64,000 bases of DNA from Candidatus Melainabacteria bacterium (GCA_003242885.1 QKMZ01000002.1:124001-188000); one strand, 5' to 3'. Shown: positions 33,592 to 43,073, numbered from the stretch's first letter. Notes: generated from the sequence alone by a model not told the origin. Made by a program: numbers and translations.

Positions 33592-34689
33592 ATGACCAGC
33601 TCGGTAGTTACTAAAGAAGGCGTCAGCTTTAGATTCCCCTGGATGTTCGGGCGCGAATACGACATCCTTTTCTTCTTTCTGCCCGTCATTTTGGGCGTTA
33701 CGCTGTTCTATTTCGTCCGCTTCTCTCCGCTGGGTTTGTCGGCGCTTTGGTCAGTTTTGCTGTTGGAAGCTTTCGGTGCCGGTGCATTTCACTGGGGGCC
33801 TACCTGGTTTGCTTATTTCGACAAGAAAAATCGTGAGTCATGGAAGGCTCAGCCTTTGAAATTCGCTGTTTTCTTTATTGCTCCCATGATCGTACTACCG
33901 CTGTGCATCGTTGGAAGCATTTACATTCCGTGGTTAGTCACTCTCATCACAATGATTTGGGCTTTGCAGCACTTAATTCAGCAAAACGTTGGAATTGGGC
34001 TGCTTTATCACAATCAAAATCAAGGTGAAGCAATCGTTGACCGGACGACTGAGATGCGCAGCCAGCAAACGCCAGCGATTTTCTTTGCGTCCATCTTGTA
34101 TTGGCGTCATTTCTTCGGTTCGCCCTCCTTTTGGGTTTACAAGTTAATAGGTGTAATTCTGTTTGCCATTGCAGCTTATTTCGTCGGTAAGTACTTGATA
34201 GAGTTCACCAAGCAAGTGAGAGATGGTGCGGCAGTCAACGTCCCATCTCTGGCATTCTGGGCGCTTTCAGTGCTTGCATTTCTGCCTTGCGCGTATCTCG
34301 GCAACAGACCCGACGATTGTTTTTTGATACCGTTGACAATGCACTGGTTCCAATACATCGGGCTCAATTACATGCTGGTGCGCAACAAGTATGTTGAGAC
34401 ATCGGACAACACTGCCAATTTGCCGATACCGAATGTTTCTCCTGTGTTGCTTTTCTTTGTAACTGGAGCCGTTGGAATCGGAATTTTGATTTTGATAAAA
34501 CTAGGCATGAACGTCAAGAACGTGAGCCCATTAGCTATTCAAGTCTTGGCTGGAACCTACATGGGCATAGCCAATCTGCATTATCTGCACGATGCATTCC
34601 TCTGGAGATTCAGAGAAGAGCATGCACGCAAGACGATTTTGCCGTTTTTGATGTCTTATCGGAAGAAGCGACAAACGACTTCTGCATAA
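33592..34689 (+). CDS. Polytopic membrane protein of unknown family
   Basis: 365 residues with about nine TM segments. It opens with FRFPWMFGREYDILFFFLPVILG, has a conserved GAFHWGPTWFAYFDKKNRE loop with His and aromatic residues, and WALQHLIQQNVGIGLLYHNQNQ. A distantly related layout (GLHIFGDGHQPATLFRVY and WGFQHQLAQSYGIALVY) occurs in the protein at 37396-38637, suggesting the two are paralogues; both flank the membrane-fusion gene at 34768. The His-rich loops could bind metal or a cofactor, but I cannot place the family. SD not obvious. Confidence 0.65.
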   Translation: MTSSVVTKEGVSFRFPWMFGREYDILFFFLPVILGVTLFYFVRFSPLGLSALWSVLLLEAFGAGAFHWGPTWFAYFDKKNRESWKAQPLKFAVFFIAPMIVLPLCIVGSIYIPWLVTLITMIWALQHLIQQNVGIGLLYHNQNQGEAIVDRTTEMRSQQTPAIFFASILYWRHFFGSPSFWVYKLIGVILFAIAAYFVGKYLIEFTKQVRDGAAVNVPSLAFWALSVLAFLPCAYLGNRPDDCFLIPLTMHWFQYIGLNYMLVRNKYVETSDNTANLPIPNVSPVLLFFVTGAVGIGILILIKLGMNVKNVSPLAIQVLAGTYMGIANLHYLHDAFLWRFREEHARKTILPFLMSYRKKRQTTSA

Positions 34690-34767
34690 CTGGGTAAGAT
34701 CTCCAAAGTAAGTTGCCGACCAGAGCGCTTGAGTTCCGTTCAAGCTCGTTTTTACTAGGAGGACAAG

Positions 34768-37275
34768 GTGACAAGTGGAGTTTCTGGCTCGAGTGGGTCC
34801 GGCAATAATCACGTTCCTCTTCTAATCGCACTCTGCGCCGTCGCAGCTTCGACGATGATTGTCGAGATAGTCATCGTCAAATTCATTGCGTTCAAGGTAT
34901 TCCACCACTTCATCAACATGATTGTGAGCACCGTTGTGCTCAGCTTTGCTGCCGCCGGCACGTACCTCTATTTGAAGGGTAAGAATGAGGCGGACCCAGC
35001 GAGTTCTTGGCGCAATGCCGCACGAGAAGCGCTTTTGTATTCGATAACCTTGATGTTATCCATTCTTCTTTTCTGCTGGATTCCAATTGATCCTTATAAC
35101 GTCAATTTAAGCCCAATCGTTCGTATTGGCTCCCTGCCTATTTACTTTGCAATTTTGGCCGTACCTTTCTTTTTCGGCGGACTTTGCATTAGTCGTGTGT
35201 TGGCAGAAAGCAGCCTGCAGCCCAGTAGAGTACTCTTGTTCGACCTTGCCGCCGCTGCTATCGCCGCTGCAGCCGCTCCGGCCATGCTAGAAGTTTTAAA
35301 CGGCTACGGCGAAATAGCACTCGCTGCTGCGCTAGGCTTTGTTGCTTATCTTGCGTTCTTAAAAAGCGCGGGAGACTTAAAAGCGAAACCTGTTGGTATC
35401 GGGTTTGCGATCTTCCTTCCCATAGTCGCTGCCACACTTGCTTATCCGGGTTGGGCATTCAATACTTATGGGCTGGACATTCGCACATACAAGGGTGAAA
35501 ACCTCGAGCGAATTGCGCTCAAAGAGCTCAATGGAATTAGCAAAACCTACTGGAATGCGCTCGCGCGTATTGATGTTTCTAATGTCGGCTTTTCCAATGA
35601 CGAGATGTTTTTCTACGGCTTCGTCGATTCGAAAAACAAGAAGGAAGGGCGCTTAATTACCGTCGACAAAGGCGCCAACACGAGACAGTTTGCAAACAAA
35701 GGAAAGCTTGAAGATCAGAAATTCTTTGGCGACAGCGTCGTTGCAATCCCCTACATTGCGCACAAAGAAAACCCAATCAAGAATGTGCTGATTATCGGTG
35801 GCGGCGGCGGTTTGGACATTACGGTTGCCAAATTCTTCAAGTCGCCGAAAGTAGATGTATTGGAAATGAATCCGATGACGTACAAGCATGTCTTGCTTGG
35901 CGAGGGCGATCCCAATCGAGATCTGTTTCAACCTTGGGTGTCTAGTGACGCTACAAGCCAGATTAACATTTTCAATAAAGAGGCTCGTCACTTCTGCTCC
36001 TCGGCTCCTCCGGGCGGATACGACGTCATTCAAGCCACTGGGGTAGATACTTTTACTGCCATTGCATCTGGTGCCTTAGCATTCTCGGACAATTACTTGT
36101 ACACGTATGATGCAGTGAAGAGCTATATGCGTCTTCTCAAGCCCGGTGGTGTTCTTTCGTTGGCTTACTGTCGCGAACCTGAAGCATTGCCGATCCGGAT
36201 TTTTGCGTCGTATCTGGCTTGCCTGGAAGAAAACGGTGTAAAAGAGCCTTACAAGCACGTGATGGTTGTTGGTAAGGATATGTCGGATATCCTCGTCAAG
36301 ACTACGCCATTCACACCGGAAGAATTGCAGAGCGTACGTGATTGGTGTAAGCAAACCGGAGCCGTGTTGGTATTCGACCCGGATCGGAAAACAGCGGAGA
36401 CACCCGGACTGCGTCCACTCGAAGTGATGTACACAAAGCTGGGGTTTGCCGATACAGCTACGCGTCAAAGCCTGATAGACACCTACGAGAAAAACATCTT
36501 CCCCGCGACTGACGATAAGCCTTACTTCTATCAAACAGATCGCAATGAGAGCTTTATCTTCTCATCCAACTACTCATACTCGCCAAATCTAGCGGTCCTG
36601 CTGATTGCGATGTTCTGTGTGGTACTAATTGCTTTGCCTATTCGCAAAGCCGGTATCAGCGCTATGTCCGGTCCACTTCTTGCGCGTGCTGTATATTTCG
36701 CATTTTGTGGTTTTGCATTCCTTCTGTACGAAGTCGCCATCGTTCAGCTCTTCACTGTCTTCGTCGGCGGACCCGCTTATGCGTTGGCGGTGGTATTGGT
36801 GGCGGTGCTAATCGGATATTCTCTGGGGTGTTTTGCAGTTTCTAAATTGCCTGTCCGTAGCTCAACCTTTGTTGCCATCGGGCTTTTGCTGTTTGGCACA
36901 AACATGTTCGCTTGCTTTGCTTTGCCGGGCATCATCTCGTCTCTTCTCAGCATTGGTTTCACAGAGCGGATTGTTTTCTGCGCGCTAATCACCACGTTGC
37001 TGTCCTGCTTCACCGGGCTTTCCGTACCGCTAGCGATGGAAGCCGCAAAGGCGGATTCCGCACGCGAGATTTCCTGGTTTTGGGGAATTAGTTGCTCGTT
37101 CAACGCGCTTGGCGCCGCATGTTTCCCGCTTATTTCCATGCAAATCGGCATCAAAGCTACGCTTGCAGTTGTTGCTGTTTTGTACCTGGTGGCAAATTTG
37201 CTTTTCGCGAAGTTGCTTCAGGGCAATAGCCACGTTGCAAACGAGCAGCAGAATTCACCAGCGGAAGCTGCTTAA
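34768..37275 (+). CDS. Membrane protein with central spermidine-synthase-like Rossmann domain
   Basis: 835 residues from a GTG with AGGAGG six bases upstream. N-terminal TM block (about 10-200), a soluble SpeE-like methyltransferase-fold domain in the middle (VLIIGGGGGLDITVAKFF at about 338; LKPGGVLSLAY), and a C-terminal TM block (about 605-820). SpeE relatives fused to membrane segments are known, but the polyamine-synthase DxxDP motif is replaced by QATGVDTFTA, so classical aminopropyl transfer is unlikely. ATDDKPYFYQTD at about 580 is another family landmark. It lies between two related membrane proteins (33592 and 37396) and may form a complex with them. Confidence 0.8.
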   Translation: MTSGVSGSSGSGNNHVPLLIALCAVAASTMIVEIVIVKFIAFKVFHHFINMIVSTVVLSFAAAGTYLYLKGKNEADPASSWRNAAREALLYSITLMLSILLFCWIPIDPYNVNLSPIVRIGSLPIYFAILAVPFFFGGLCISRVLAESSLQPSRVLLFDLAAAAIAAAAAPAMLEVLNGYGEIALAAALGFVAYLAFLKSAGDLKAKPVGIGFAIFLPIVAATLAYPGWAFNTYGLDIRTYKGENLERIALKELNGISKTYWNALARIDVSNVGFSNDEMFFYGFVDSKNKKEGRLITVDKGANTRQFANKGKLEDQKFFGDSVVAIPYIAHKENPIKNVLIIGGGGGLDITVAKFFKSPKVDVLEMNPMTYKHVLLGEGDPNRDLFQPWVSSDATSQINIFNKEARHFCSSAPPGGYDVIQATGVDTFTAIASGALAFSDNYLYTYDAVKSYMRLLKPGGVLSLAYCREPEALPIRIFASYLACLEENGVKEPYKHVMVVGKDMSDILVKTTPFTPEELQSVRDWCKQTGAVLVFDPDRKTAETPGLRPLEVMYTKLGFADTATRQSLIDTYEKNIFPATDDKPYFYQTDRNESFIFSSNYSYSPNLAVLLIAMFCVVLIALPIRKAGISAMSGPLLARAVYFAFCGFAFLLYEVAIVQLFTVFVGGPAYALAVVLVAVLIGYSLGCFAVSKLPVRSSTFVAIGLLLFGTNMFACFALPGIISSLLSIGFTERIVFCALITTLLSCFTGLSVPLAMEAAKADSAREISWFWGISCSFNALGAACFPLISMQIGIKATLAVVAVLYLVANLLFAKLLQGNSHVANEQQNSPAEAA

Positions 37276-37276
37276 A

Positions 37277-37345
37277 GCTTCGACAGCCGCCATCTAAGGC
37301 TTCTGCTAGCCGCTATATAGAACTTCCGACAGCCGCCGCTTAGAA
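37277..37345. repeat. Three degenerate copies of a 22-24-bp unit
   Basis: Units at 37277-37298, 37299-37322 and 37323-37345 share CTTC-x-GACAGCCGCC and end in TAG or TAAG. The best pair (1 and 3) agrees at CGACAGCCGCC. The array fills the short gap between two converging genes. No coding frame fits. Confidence 0.5.
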
Positions 37346-37395
37346 CTCCTACTGTAGGCGTTTCAGACCCCGACCGTTGCCTCGTTGCATAAGCT

Positions 37396-38637
37396 CTAGG
37401 ACACCAGCAATTTGTTTATCACTGGGTCACGCAGCTTCCAAATGAATGCGTCGGTCCAAAAGTGCTGAATATTCAAAAACACCCAGATGGAGATGAAACA
37501 AAGCGCTTTGTCTGCGATACCAACTTGAGTCATCCAAGTCGGGAGTGAAAACGCCAGGAGAAAACCTACAGCGAAGACAATTCCAAAATAGAGCATGCCG
37601 ACCTTGGTGAACAGCATACGCCCAATCTGATGGAAGCTAACGTTCTCAGGCAAGCCTCTTTCTTTGAAATAGAAAGCGGAAGTGACGACTAGATATTGGC
37701 TCGAATGGAAGAACCATTGCGAGAACATGTAATAGAGCAAGGCAAAGTGCGTGCCCGCAATGAGCGGCAAAGCTGTCAGCGTCATGATGACGAGCAGCGC
37801 CGGCACCGGCATCAACGCTTTTTCTTTGATGTACTTGCGAACAACCATGCCGACAAAAGCGACTACAGAAACTTGCAGCACAACCAGTGAGGCAGTGCAG
37901 AGCCATTCCGGCAGAATTGCGTAGAACGGCACGTCGTAAAGGTTGAGCAGCTTGAATGTGCCGAAATCTTTGAGTGCGAACATGCGAATGATCAAGTAGA
38001 CCATGGTGGCATCGACCATGAACTTCATGATTTTCTTTTCGATGTTGTTGAGCATGTATTTGCGCTTGTAGCAGTAAACGAGCGCAATTCCGTACGATTG
38101 TGCAAGCTGGTGCTGAAAGCCCCAGGCGAGAACGAGCTTGATAAAAAAAGTGGTTGTGGCGTGAATGTAGAGCGTAGAAAGACCAGCTAACAACGCGACA
38201 AATGCGATTACAGCTACTGGCTTACCAATCGCATCGCGTGTGACTTTGCTTCCGTAAACGCGAAAGAGGGTTGCAGGTTGGTGTCCATCGCCAAAGATGT
38301 GCAGACCAATAACACTGAGAGCGAAGAAGGCTTGAGCGGTTGTATTGCCGTCGAAGCCATAGCCGAACTTGGTCAGAGACAGTCCTGCATAGCAAAGCCA
38401 GAATGCGCCTCCGCAGACGAAGAGCAAGTCGATGACGGGATTTAAAATCCAGGGATATGGCCCGAGAGCTTTTGCCGTGGCGGCCGCGGACTGCTCGGAA
38501 GTTGGCTCAGTGAGTTTTGCGGCGTCTATTGCAGGCGTCGGCTGTTGGTATGATGCCGGTGCGGATGCAGGCACGGTGCCAGGTGCAGCGGTTTCAGCCG
38601 TGCGAAAACTGACTTCGTCCACAGGGTCTCCCTCCAA
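37396..38637 (-). CDS. Polytopic membrane protein related to the 33592 product
   Basis: 413 residues. A 50-residue Ala/Pro/Thr-rich cytosolic N-terminus precedes ten or so TM segments. Landmarks are YPWILNPVIDLLFVCGGAFW, GLHIFGDGHQPATLFRVYGSK, WGFQHQLAQSYGIALVYCYKRK and a C-terminal NIQHFWTDAFIWKLRDP. The His-bearing loops match those of the protein at 33592-34689 in position. Function unknown; a shared role with the spermidine-synthase-like fusion between them is an inference from position. Its start is preceded by a pyrimidine-rich element (38664-38683) resembling the one before the pilin. Confidence 0.65.
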   Translation of the reverse strand: MEGDPVDEVSFRTAETAAPGTVPASAPASYQQPTPAIDAAKLTEPTSEQSAAATAKALGPYPWILNPVIDLLFVCGGAFWLCYAGLSLTKFGYGFDGNTTAQAFFALSVIGLHIFGDGHQPATLFRVYGSKVTRDAIGKPVAVIAFVALLAGLSTLYIHATTTFFIKLVLAWGFQHQLAQSYGIALVYCYKRKYMLNNIEKKIMKFMVDATMVYLIIRMFALKDFGTFKLLNLYDVPFYAILPEWLCTASLVVLQVSVVAFVGMVVRKYIKEKALMPVPALLVIMTLTALPLIAGTHFALLYYMFSQWFFHSSQYLVVTSAFYFKERGLPENVSFHQIGRMLFTKVGMLYFGIVFAVGFLLAFSLPTWMTQVGIADKALCFISIWVFLNIQHFWTDAFIWKLRDPVINKLLVS

Positions 38638-38663
38638 TACGCCTTAGTAACTGGGAAATCTTC

Positions 38664-38683
38664 TAAAAGAGAAGGATCAGAAC
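38664..38683 (-). promoter_or_regulatory. Weak copy of the pilin/cpaB upstream element
   Basis: The minus strand reads GTTCTGATCCTTCTCTTTTA, 27 nt before the ATG of the gene at 37396-38637. It shares ATC-[CT]-TTCTCT-[CT]-TT with the elements at 15018 and 16071, which lie 25 and 28 nt before their start codons. Confidence 0.3.
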
Positions 38684-38916
38684 GGTTCTTAAATTCTGAT
38701 ATCCCATTATTTATATGCCCGAGAAAATCGGGACATAAACCATTCTAGAACATGTGGGCACTGCTCGAAAGCTTGATGAGCAGCCAATATTTAGACAAGT
38801 GAATTAATGGCGATGCAAGGCGCGATCGACGAATGCGCAGGCCAGTACTTTGCTCTAGTGTCGATCTCAACAGGCTCTGGGTTTCTAAATTTGGACAAAG
38901 TCGTCTTATTGGCTCA

Positions 38917-38982
38917 TTTTGTGTTCGAAAACACAAAAAAGCGGGTCCCCGCCTCACAAGATAGGCACGTGGCAACCCGCTT
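38917..38982 (-). terminator. Terminator of the small secreted-protein gene, with an adjoining second hairpin
   Basis: AAGCGGGT (38939-38946) pairs with ACCCGCTT (38975-38982); read on the minus strand the stem is followed by TTTTTTGTGTTTTCG, a good intrinsic terminator 43 bp after the stop at 39025. Directly beyond it TTTTGTGTT/AACACAAAA (38917-38925 with 38930-38938) makes a second, 9-bp hairpin with a CGAA loop. The rest of the gap 38684-38916 shows nothing identifiable. Confidence 0.8.
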
Positions 38983-39024
38983 CAGAAAGTCCGAAGGCAA
39001 TGTTGTGCTGATTAGGTTATGCGA

Positions 39025-39246
39025 TTACCTTACGATGGCTCTGGAAAGCCAGAAGGCGCGCAGTCCGCGGTACATTTTGACCATGTCTACGCCGGGTTTG
39101 CTGACCGTGGAGACTGCTGGTGCAATTTTTGGTGCCGCTGTTGGTCCAAGTATGATTGGGCCGCTTGCAAAGCTGCTTGTGGCGAACAGTCCGAAGCTAA
39201 ATACGCCGGCTAATGCAGCTGCAGTAAGTACTTTACGAGTTTTCAT
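39025..39246 (-). CDS. Small secreted peptide
   Basis: 73 residues. The signal peptide MKTRKVLTAAALAGVFSFGL continues to an AxA-like SSFAS-G cleavage site near residue 28, leaving a mature peptide of about 45 residues (GPIILGPTAAPKIAPAVSTV then a basic, amphipathic end MYRGLRAFWLSRAIVR). A strong intrinsic terminator behind it argues for a real, separately transcribed gene. The basic-aromatic C-terminus could be membrane-active. No homologous family is recognised. An AATCTTTC pyrimidine-rich sequence lies about 115 bp upstream. Confidence 0.6.
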   Translation of the reverse strand: MKTRKVLTAAALAGVFSFGLFATSSFASGPIILGPTAAPKIAPAVSTVSKPGVDMVKMYRGLRAFWLSRAIVR

Positions 39247-39438
39247 TTCTTCTTTGATACCTCCGACTTCTGGAATCCTACAGCCTGAGTCATTTCTAGC
39301 TAGATATGTCTATCATAGAAGATAAGCGCGGATGTGGATCTTGACAATATAATATCACGATAGGGAAAGATTAAAATCTAGGAATTTTCCTAAAATCTTC
39401 AAGCTAATAATTGAGTAAAGTAACATCAGAGGTCTGCT

Positions 39439-40491
39439 TTGGGCGATTTTTTCATAGTTATGGGATGTGGGATTCTTGGGCTAATGGCCCACGGAGCCAC
39501 AACTCGCCCGTGGCTGGAGTGGACTCTCCGGTTCATTATCGTAATTGTTTTCCTGGGAGAAGGCTTGATCGCTGCCGGCGCTCTCGTAGACTCGGGTCAA
39601 AATACCTGGCAGGGGGGCATTGCAATCGGCACAGCCGTCGCCACTGGTATCTGTTTAGTCTTTTACGGGCGTAAGCTCTATTCGGTTGCTTTTAGTTTTC
39701 TCGACAATATTTTTTCCGGAGCGGCCGCTGTCGCGCTCTATAAGAAAGCGTCCGTGTACGACGTTTTCACCAAAATCCATGTGTTCTTGCCCAATTCCAT
39801 CCCGCACATGGTGGCGCTATTCATCTATATAAGTACATTTGCAACATTGCTGGGCGCAGTCGACCCCGAGAGCCTGGTTGGCGGCCCGGATGGGCTGAAG
39901 CTGCCCAGTTTGCCGCTGCCTATTCCGGTGCCGATCGACACACTCTTCTCGTACAACGGTCTGGGATTGGTTTTGCTCTCATTTTGCGGCGTCGGTATTT
40001 TCGTCAAGCGCGATTTCAAAAGCGTCTTGGACCGTTTGGGCTGGAAGAAGCCATCGGGCAAGCAAGTTGCTATCGGGCTTGGTTTGGTAGTCTTCAGCTT
40101 CCTGTACGACTATCTCTGGTCGCTTTACACGCACAACACAGGCACCGACATGGCCACGAAGTTGGCGGTGTACAACTCAGGAACCTTCAGCGTTGTCGGT
40201 GGTGCCGAAAAGTCTCTCATCCTCGCCCTGGCCACTGCCATCTTTGCCGGAGTTGGTGAGGAAACGTTGATCAGAGGCGCATTGCAGCCAGTGTTTGGAA
40301 TATTCCCGGCGGCAGTTTTGCATGGAATTTTGCACGCGCAATTTAACCATGCGCCCATACTCATCATTCAAGTGGCGCTCTGGTCTTGCGTCATGGGGCT
40401 CGTTCGCAAGTACACCAATACGACGACAACCATCATTGGTCACGCCGGATTCAATTTCCTGACTACGTTCCTGTTCGCGTTCAATCCGTAA
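39439..40491 (+). CDS. CPBP-family intramembrane glutamic protease
   Basis: 350 residues from a TTG start with AGAGG seven bases ahead; an in-frame ATG seven codons later is the alternative. Eight or more TM segments. The C-terminal CPBP (CAAX protease and bacteriocin-processing) domain shows GEETLIRG with Glu274, Glu275 and Arg279, then HGILHAQFNH and a third His motif GHAGFNFLT: the three CPBP motifs that form the active site. Members process prenylated proteins or bacteriocins, or act as immunity proteins. Here no substrate is evident, although the tiny secreted peptide encoded divergently next door is tempting as a target. Confidence 0.88.
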   Translation: MGDFFIVMGCGILGLMAHGATTRPWLEWTLRFIIVIVFLGEGLIAAGALVDSGQNTWQGGIAIGTAVATGICLVFYGRKLYSVAFSFLDNIFSGAAAVALYKKASVYDVFTKIHVFLPNSIPHMVALFIYISTFATLLGAVDPESLVGGPDGLKLPSLPLPIPVPIDTLFSYNGLGLVLLSFCGVGIFVKRDFKSVLDRLGWKKPSGKQVAIGLGLVVFSFLYDYLWSLYTHNTGTDMATKLAVYNSGTFSVVGGAEKSLILALATAIFAGVGEETLIRGALQPVFGIFPAAVLHGILHAQFNHAPILIIQVALWSCVMGLVRKYTNTTTTIIGHAGFNFLTTFLFAFNP

Positions 40492-40539
40492 GCGCGGATG
40501 ATACAGCGATGGTGCCAGAGCCCAGGTTATGACTTACTC

Positions 40540-41151
40540 TTAGCTCGGCATTCCTGAGCTTTCGTGGATAATGTTGTCGAGGCTCTCGATGGTTTCGGTC
40601 AATGAAAGACTCATGAGCTCTGCGCGCACTCTCTCATTGTTCTGAACAAGAGATGCGAGGTGCAATGAGGCGGCTGGTGCAGTAGCACCGAGTTTCAACT
40701 TGTGCGCCATATTCATCGAAAGAAGTTGGCACGCCATCTCAACGCCTTCAGAAAGCGGATATTTGTCGCCCACTTCAGTTGCGCTAGGGATTGCATAGAG
40801 CTTGTCCGACAATCCAATAGATTGAAGAATGAAGATCTTGAACCACTCAGGTGGATCTGCTTGAGCTTCAGCGTGCTCGTAGAGCGCCAGCCAGATTGAA
40901 AAACACAGAAGCTCCTTCACCGCTTCTGCAAATTCTTCTTGTGTCACTTCTGGCAGAGGGACATTCTTATTCGCTTCATTGGCATGGAATTCTTGCTCGC
41001 AGACGTTCATGTACTCGCGAAGCAGACGAGTGCTTTCCATTCCGTTGATGGTAGCGAAAAACAAAGCTCTTTCCGCGGACTCCCGCTCCGTCGCCGGTGG
41101 TTTTGCTTGACTCGGCACGATTTTTTGAAAGGCGGGGAGCTGACTGTCCAT
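40540..41151 (-). CDS. Unknown cytosolic helical protein
   Basis: 203 residues, no signal peptide, membrane segment or cysteine cluster. Predominantly helical and acidic (MNVCEQEFHANEANKNVPLPEVTQEEFAEAVKELL; LTETIESLDNIIHESSG). Contains an aromatic patch ADPPEWFKIFILQSIGLSDKLY. I do not recognise the family. It converges with the CPBP protease gene and lies about 340 bp from the start of the first sister protein (41491); that gap holds no gene I can support. Confidence 0.6.
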   Translation of the reverse strand: MDSQLPAFQKIVPSQAKPPATERESAERALFFATINGMESTRLLREYMNVCEQEFHANEANKNVPLPEVTQEEFAEAVKELLCFSIWLALYEHAEAQADPPEWFKIFILQSIGLSDKLYAIPSATEVGDKYPLSEGVEMACQLLSMNMAHKLKLGATAPAASLHLASLVQNNERVRAELMSLSLTETIESLDNIIHESSGMPS

Positions 41152-41490
41152 TTAGTCCTCGTTTCCAGGCTGAACCAATTCTAGCAGCGTGAACTTGTCC
41201 AGTACGAAATTTATGGGCTTCGACGGTTTCCTGCAAGATTTAAGGTTCGACTACGTATTTTTCCCAATGACAAGTTCATCTTTCGCAGGCATTATTATCG
41301 TTACGCCGGTTTCTGTACCCACAGCCGCTGGCCCTCCGGTTTATCTTCCCCGTAAATAAGGTATATAGGTAGAGGCTGTAAAGCCCGCCAGAGTCCATTA
41401 TTGCTTGGACATATTCGCCGTGGCTGGTACGACGAATGTAACGAGCTCAACCACTACGTTTGCGTATAAACGACGTTCAGGAGAGTTACT

Positions 41491-43050
41491 ATGGCTGACA
41501 GACCCATCGAACCAGGCAAGTACGACCCCAAGCAGACACCAGAAAGAAACGCTTCAGTTGATTCGACAGCTATTGTCGACAAATACAAATCTGATGGAGC
41601 AGAAGCTGCTTATCAAGCATTGCAGAAGGAATTAGATCCTCAGCAGCTCGCACAAAGAGGTGTCACCGACCAGCAACGAACCGCTTATCAAACTAAGTTG
41701 GTTGAACAACTTCAAACCGCCGGTGTATTGCCGGAAATCTCGATAGCAGCTGTCAAAGACAGAGCCGCTAAACCGGCAGATCAAGGTGGCAGCGACCTTC
41801 AAACAAACAATCAATACGACATCAACAAGATCAGAGCCGCACGTGATTCGGCAACAAATCCCGTCGACAAAGCGCTCTACACTGCATTCTCAGATAAGTA
41901 CAATGATCTGCGCAATGAAAACCGCAATGGACGTGGTTATGCGCCGGTTAACGATGCAGCATTGACTCGTCACATGGACAAGACGAACGCTGCTGCTAAA
42001 GAGAAAGCTCAAGACGATCAATTCAAGAAAGATATTTCTGTTTTGGCAACGCGTCCAGAAGTATTTGACGCAATTGACAAAGCTGGTACCGAAACTCGTA
42101 ACCGCGCTGGTGTCGTCCCAGAGAAGACTGACGGCAAGATAACCGACGAGAATATCGCCGCCTTTGACAAGAAGTGGAACGATCCAAACGAGACAGAGCG
42201 CAAGAAATTCCGTGATGGATTCGGTACGCAGGAGCAACAGGATCAAGTCGACCGTGCTGTAAAAGCTTTGAAGGGCGGACTCGAGCAGCCGAACCTCCTG
42301 AAACATGACATGGTTGAAGGGCGTTGGAACCCGTTCAACGAAAATGGCATAACCAAAGACACTCTGACAGCCGGATTAGGCGGACCTGAAGCCGTAGCGA
42401 AGTTTAAGCAGCAAGAGAATACTCGTCCTGATGGCACTGTCAGACCTGAGGTCGCTCCAGCTCAAAACTTTGCCGACAGTAAGCTTAACCGTGGCGAAGG
42501 ACCATGGCACGTTGCCAACCAAATGATGAAAGGCCAGGAGGGTCAGTTCCAAGATCCAGCTAAAGCACAGCGCGATCTAACCAAGGCACTTCAAAGTTCC
42601 TTCACTGATCGTCAGGGCGCCGAACAGCTCGCTAACGGCGGACGTGACAAGGTTCGCGAAGAAATTCGCAAGAGCGGTAATACAGAACTGCTTAACTGGT
42701 TCGATAAGCGATATCCAAAACCAGAAGGACCTGAAAAACCAGTTGTTAAGCCTGAACCTACAGCAGCGGCTGATTTCAGCAGCACCAAGCTTAAGGACAA
42801 AAATGATGGTCCCAGAGCTATTGCAGGTCGCATGACTCAAGGGCAGGAGCAGTTCTTCACCGATCCAGCCAAGGCGACAAGAGATCTCGCCAAAGCCATC
42901 GGCGTAGAATCTGGAATCCACAATTCCAAGCAAGGCGCGGAACAAGTGACCAAGGAAAACTACGACAATGTGATCAAGAGCATTCAAGCAACTAACAATG
43001 CTGAGTTGCTCGCATGGTTCCAAAAACGCTATCCAAAACCGAAAGCGTAG
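41491..43050 (+). CDS. Sister protein A: unknown, with duplicated C-terminal WF-RYPK domain
   Basis: 519 residues, highly charged, no signal peptide or TM; GGAGA lies seven bases before the ATG. The N-terminal half is helical with regular Asp/Lys/Gln content. The C-terminal third contains two tandem copies (about 325-415 and 425-519) of a roughly 90-residue unit: [ST]KL-x4-GP-x2-[VI]A-x2-M-x2-GQE-x2-F-x-DP-x-KA-x-RDL-x-KA, ending with N-x2-LL-x-WF-x-KRYPKP. The GP-x2-[VI]A part faintly recalls LysM, and I cannot exclude a wall-binding role. The related protein at 43415-44968 has the same architecture. The gene has its own terminator. Confidence 0.75.
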   Translation: MADRPIEPGKYDPKQTPERNASVDSTAIVDKYKSDGAEAAYQALQKELDPQQLAQRGVTDQQRTAYQTKLVEQLQTAGVLPEISIAAVKDRAAKPADQGGSDLQTNNQYDINKIRAARDSATNPVDKALYTAFSDKYNDLRNENRNGRGYAPVNDAALTRHMDKTNAAAKEKAQDDQFKKDISVLATRPEVFDAIDKAGTETRNRAGVVPEKTDGKITDENIAAFDKKWNDPNETERKKFRDGFGTQEQQDQVDRAVKALKGGLEQPNLLKHDMVEGRWNPFNENGITKDTLTAGLGGPEAVAKFKQQENTRPDGTVRPEVAPAQNFADSKLNRGEGPWHVANQMMKGQEGQFQDPAKAQRDLTKALQSSFTDRQGAEQLANGGRDKVREEIRKSGNTELLNWFDKRYPKPEGPEKPVVKPEPTAAADFSSTKLKDKNDGPRAIAGRMTQGQEQFFTDPAKATRDLAKAIGVESGIHNSKQGAEQVTKENYDNVIKSIQATNNAELLAWFQKRYPKPKA

Positions 43051-43073
43051 GATTAGCGCATAACTAAAGTCTC

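Noticed and set aside
33486-33689. Longer N-terminus for the GT39-like protein
   Set aside because: Would overlap the divergent gene at 33592 and adds residues unlike the family's start.
37277-37345. CRISPR array
   Set aside because: Units are contiguous without unique spacers, degenerate, and no cas gene is present.
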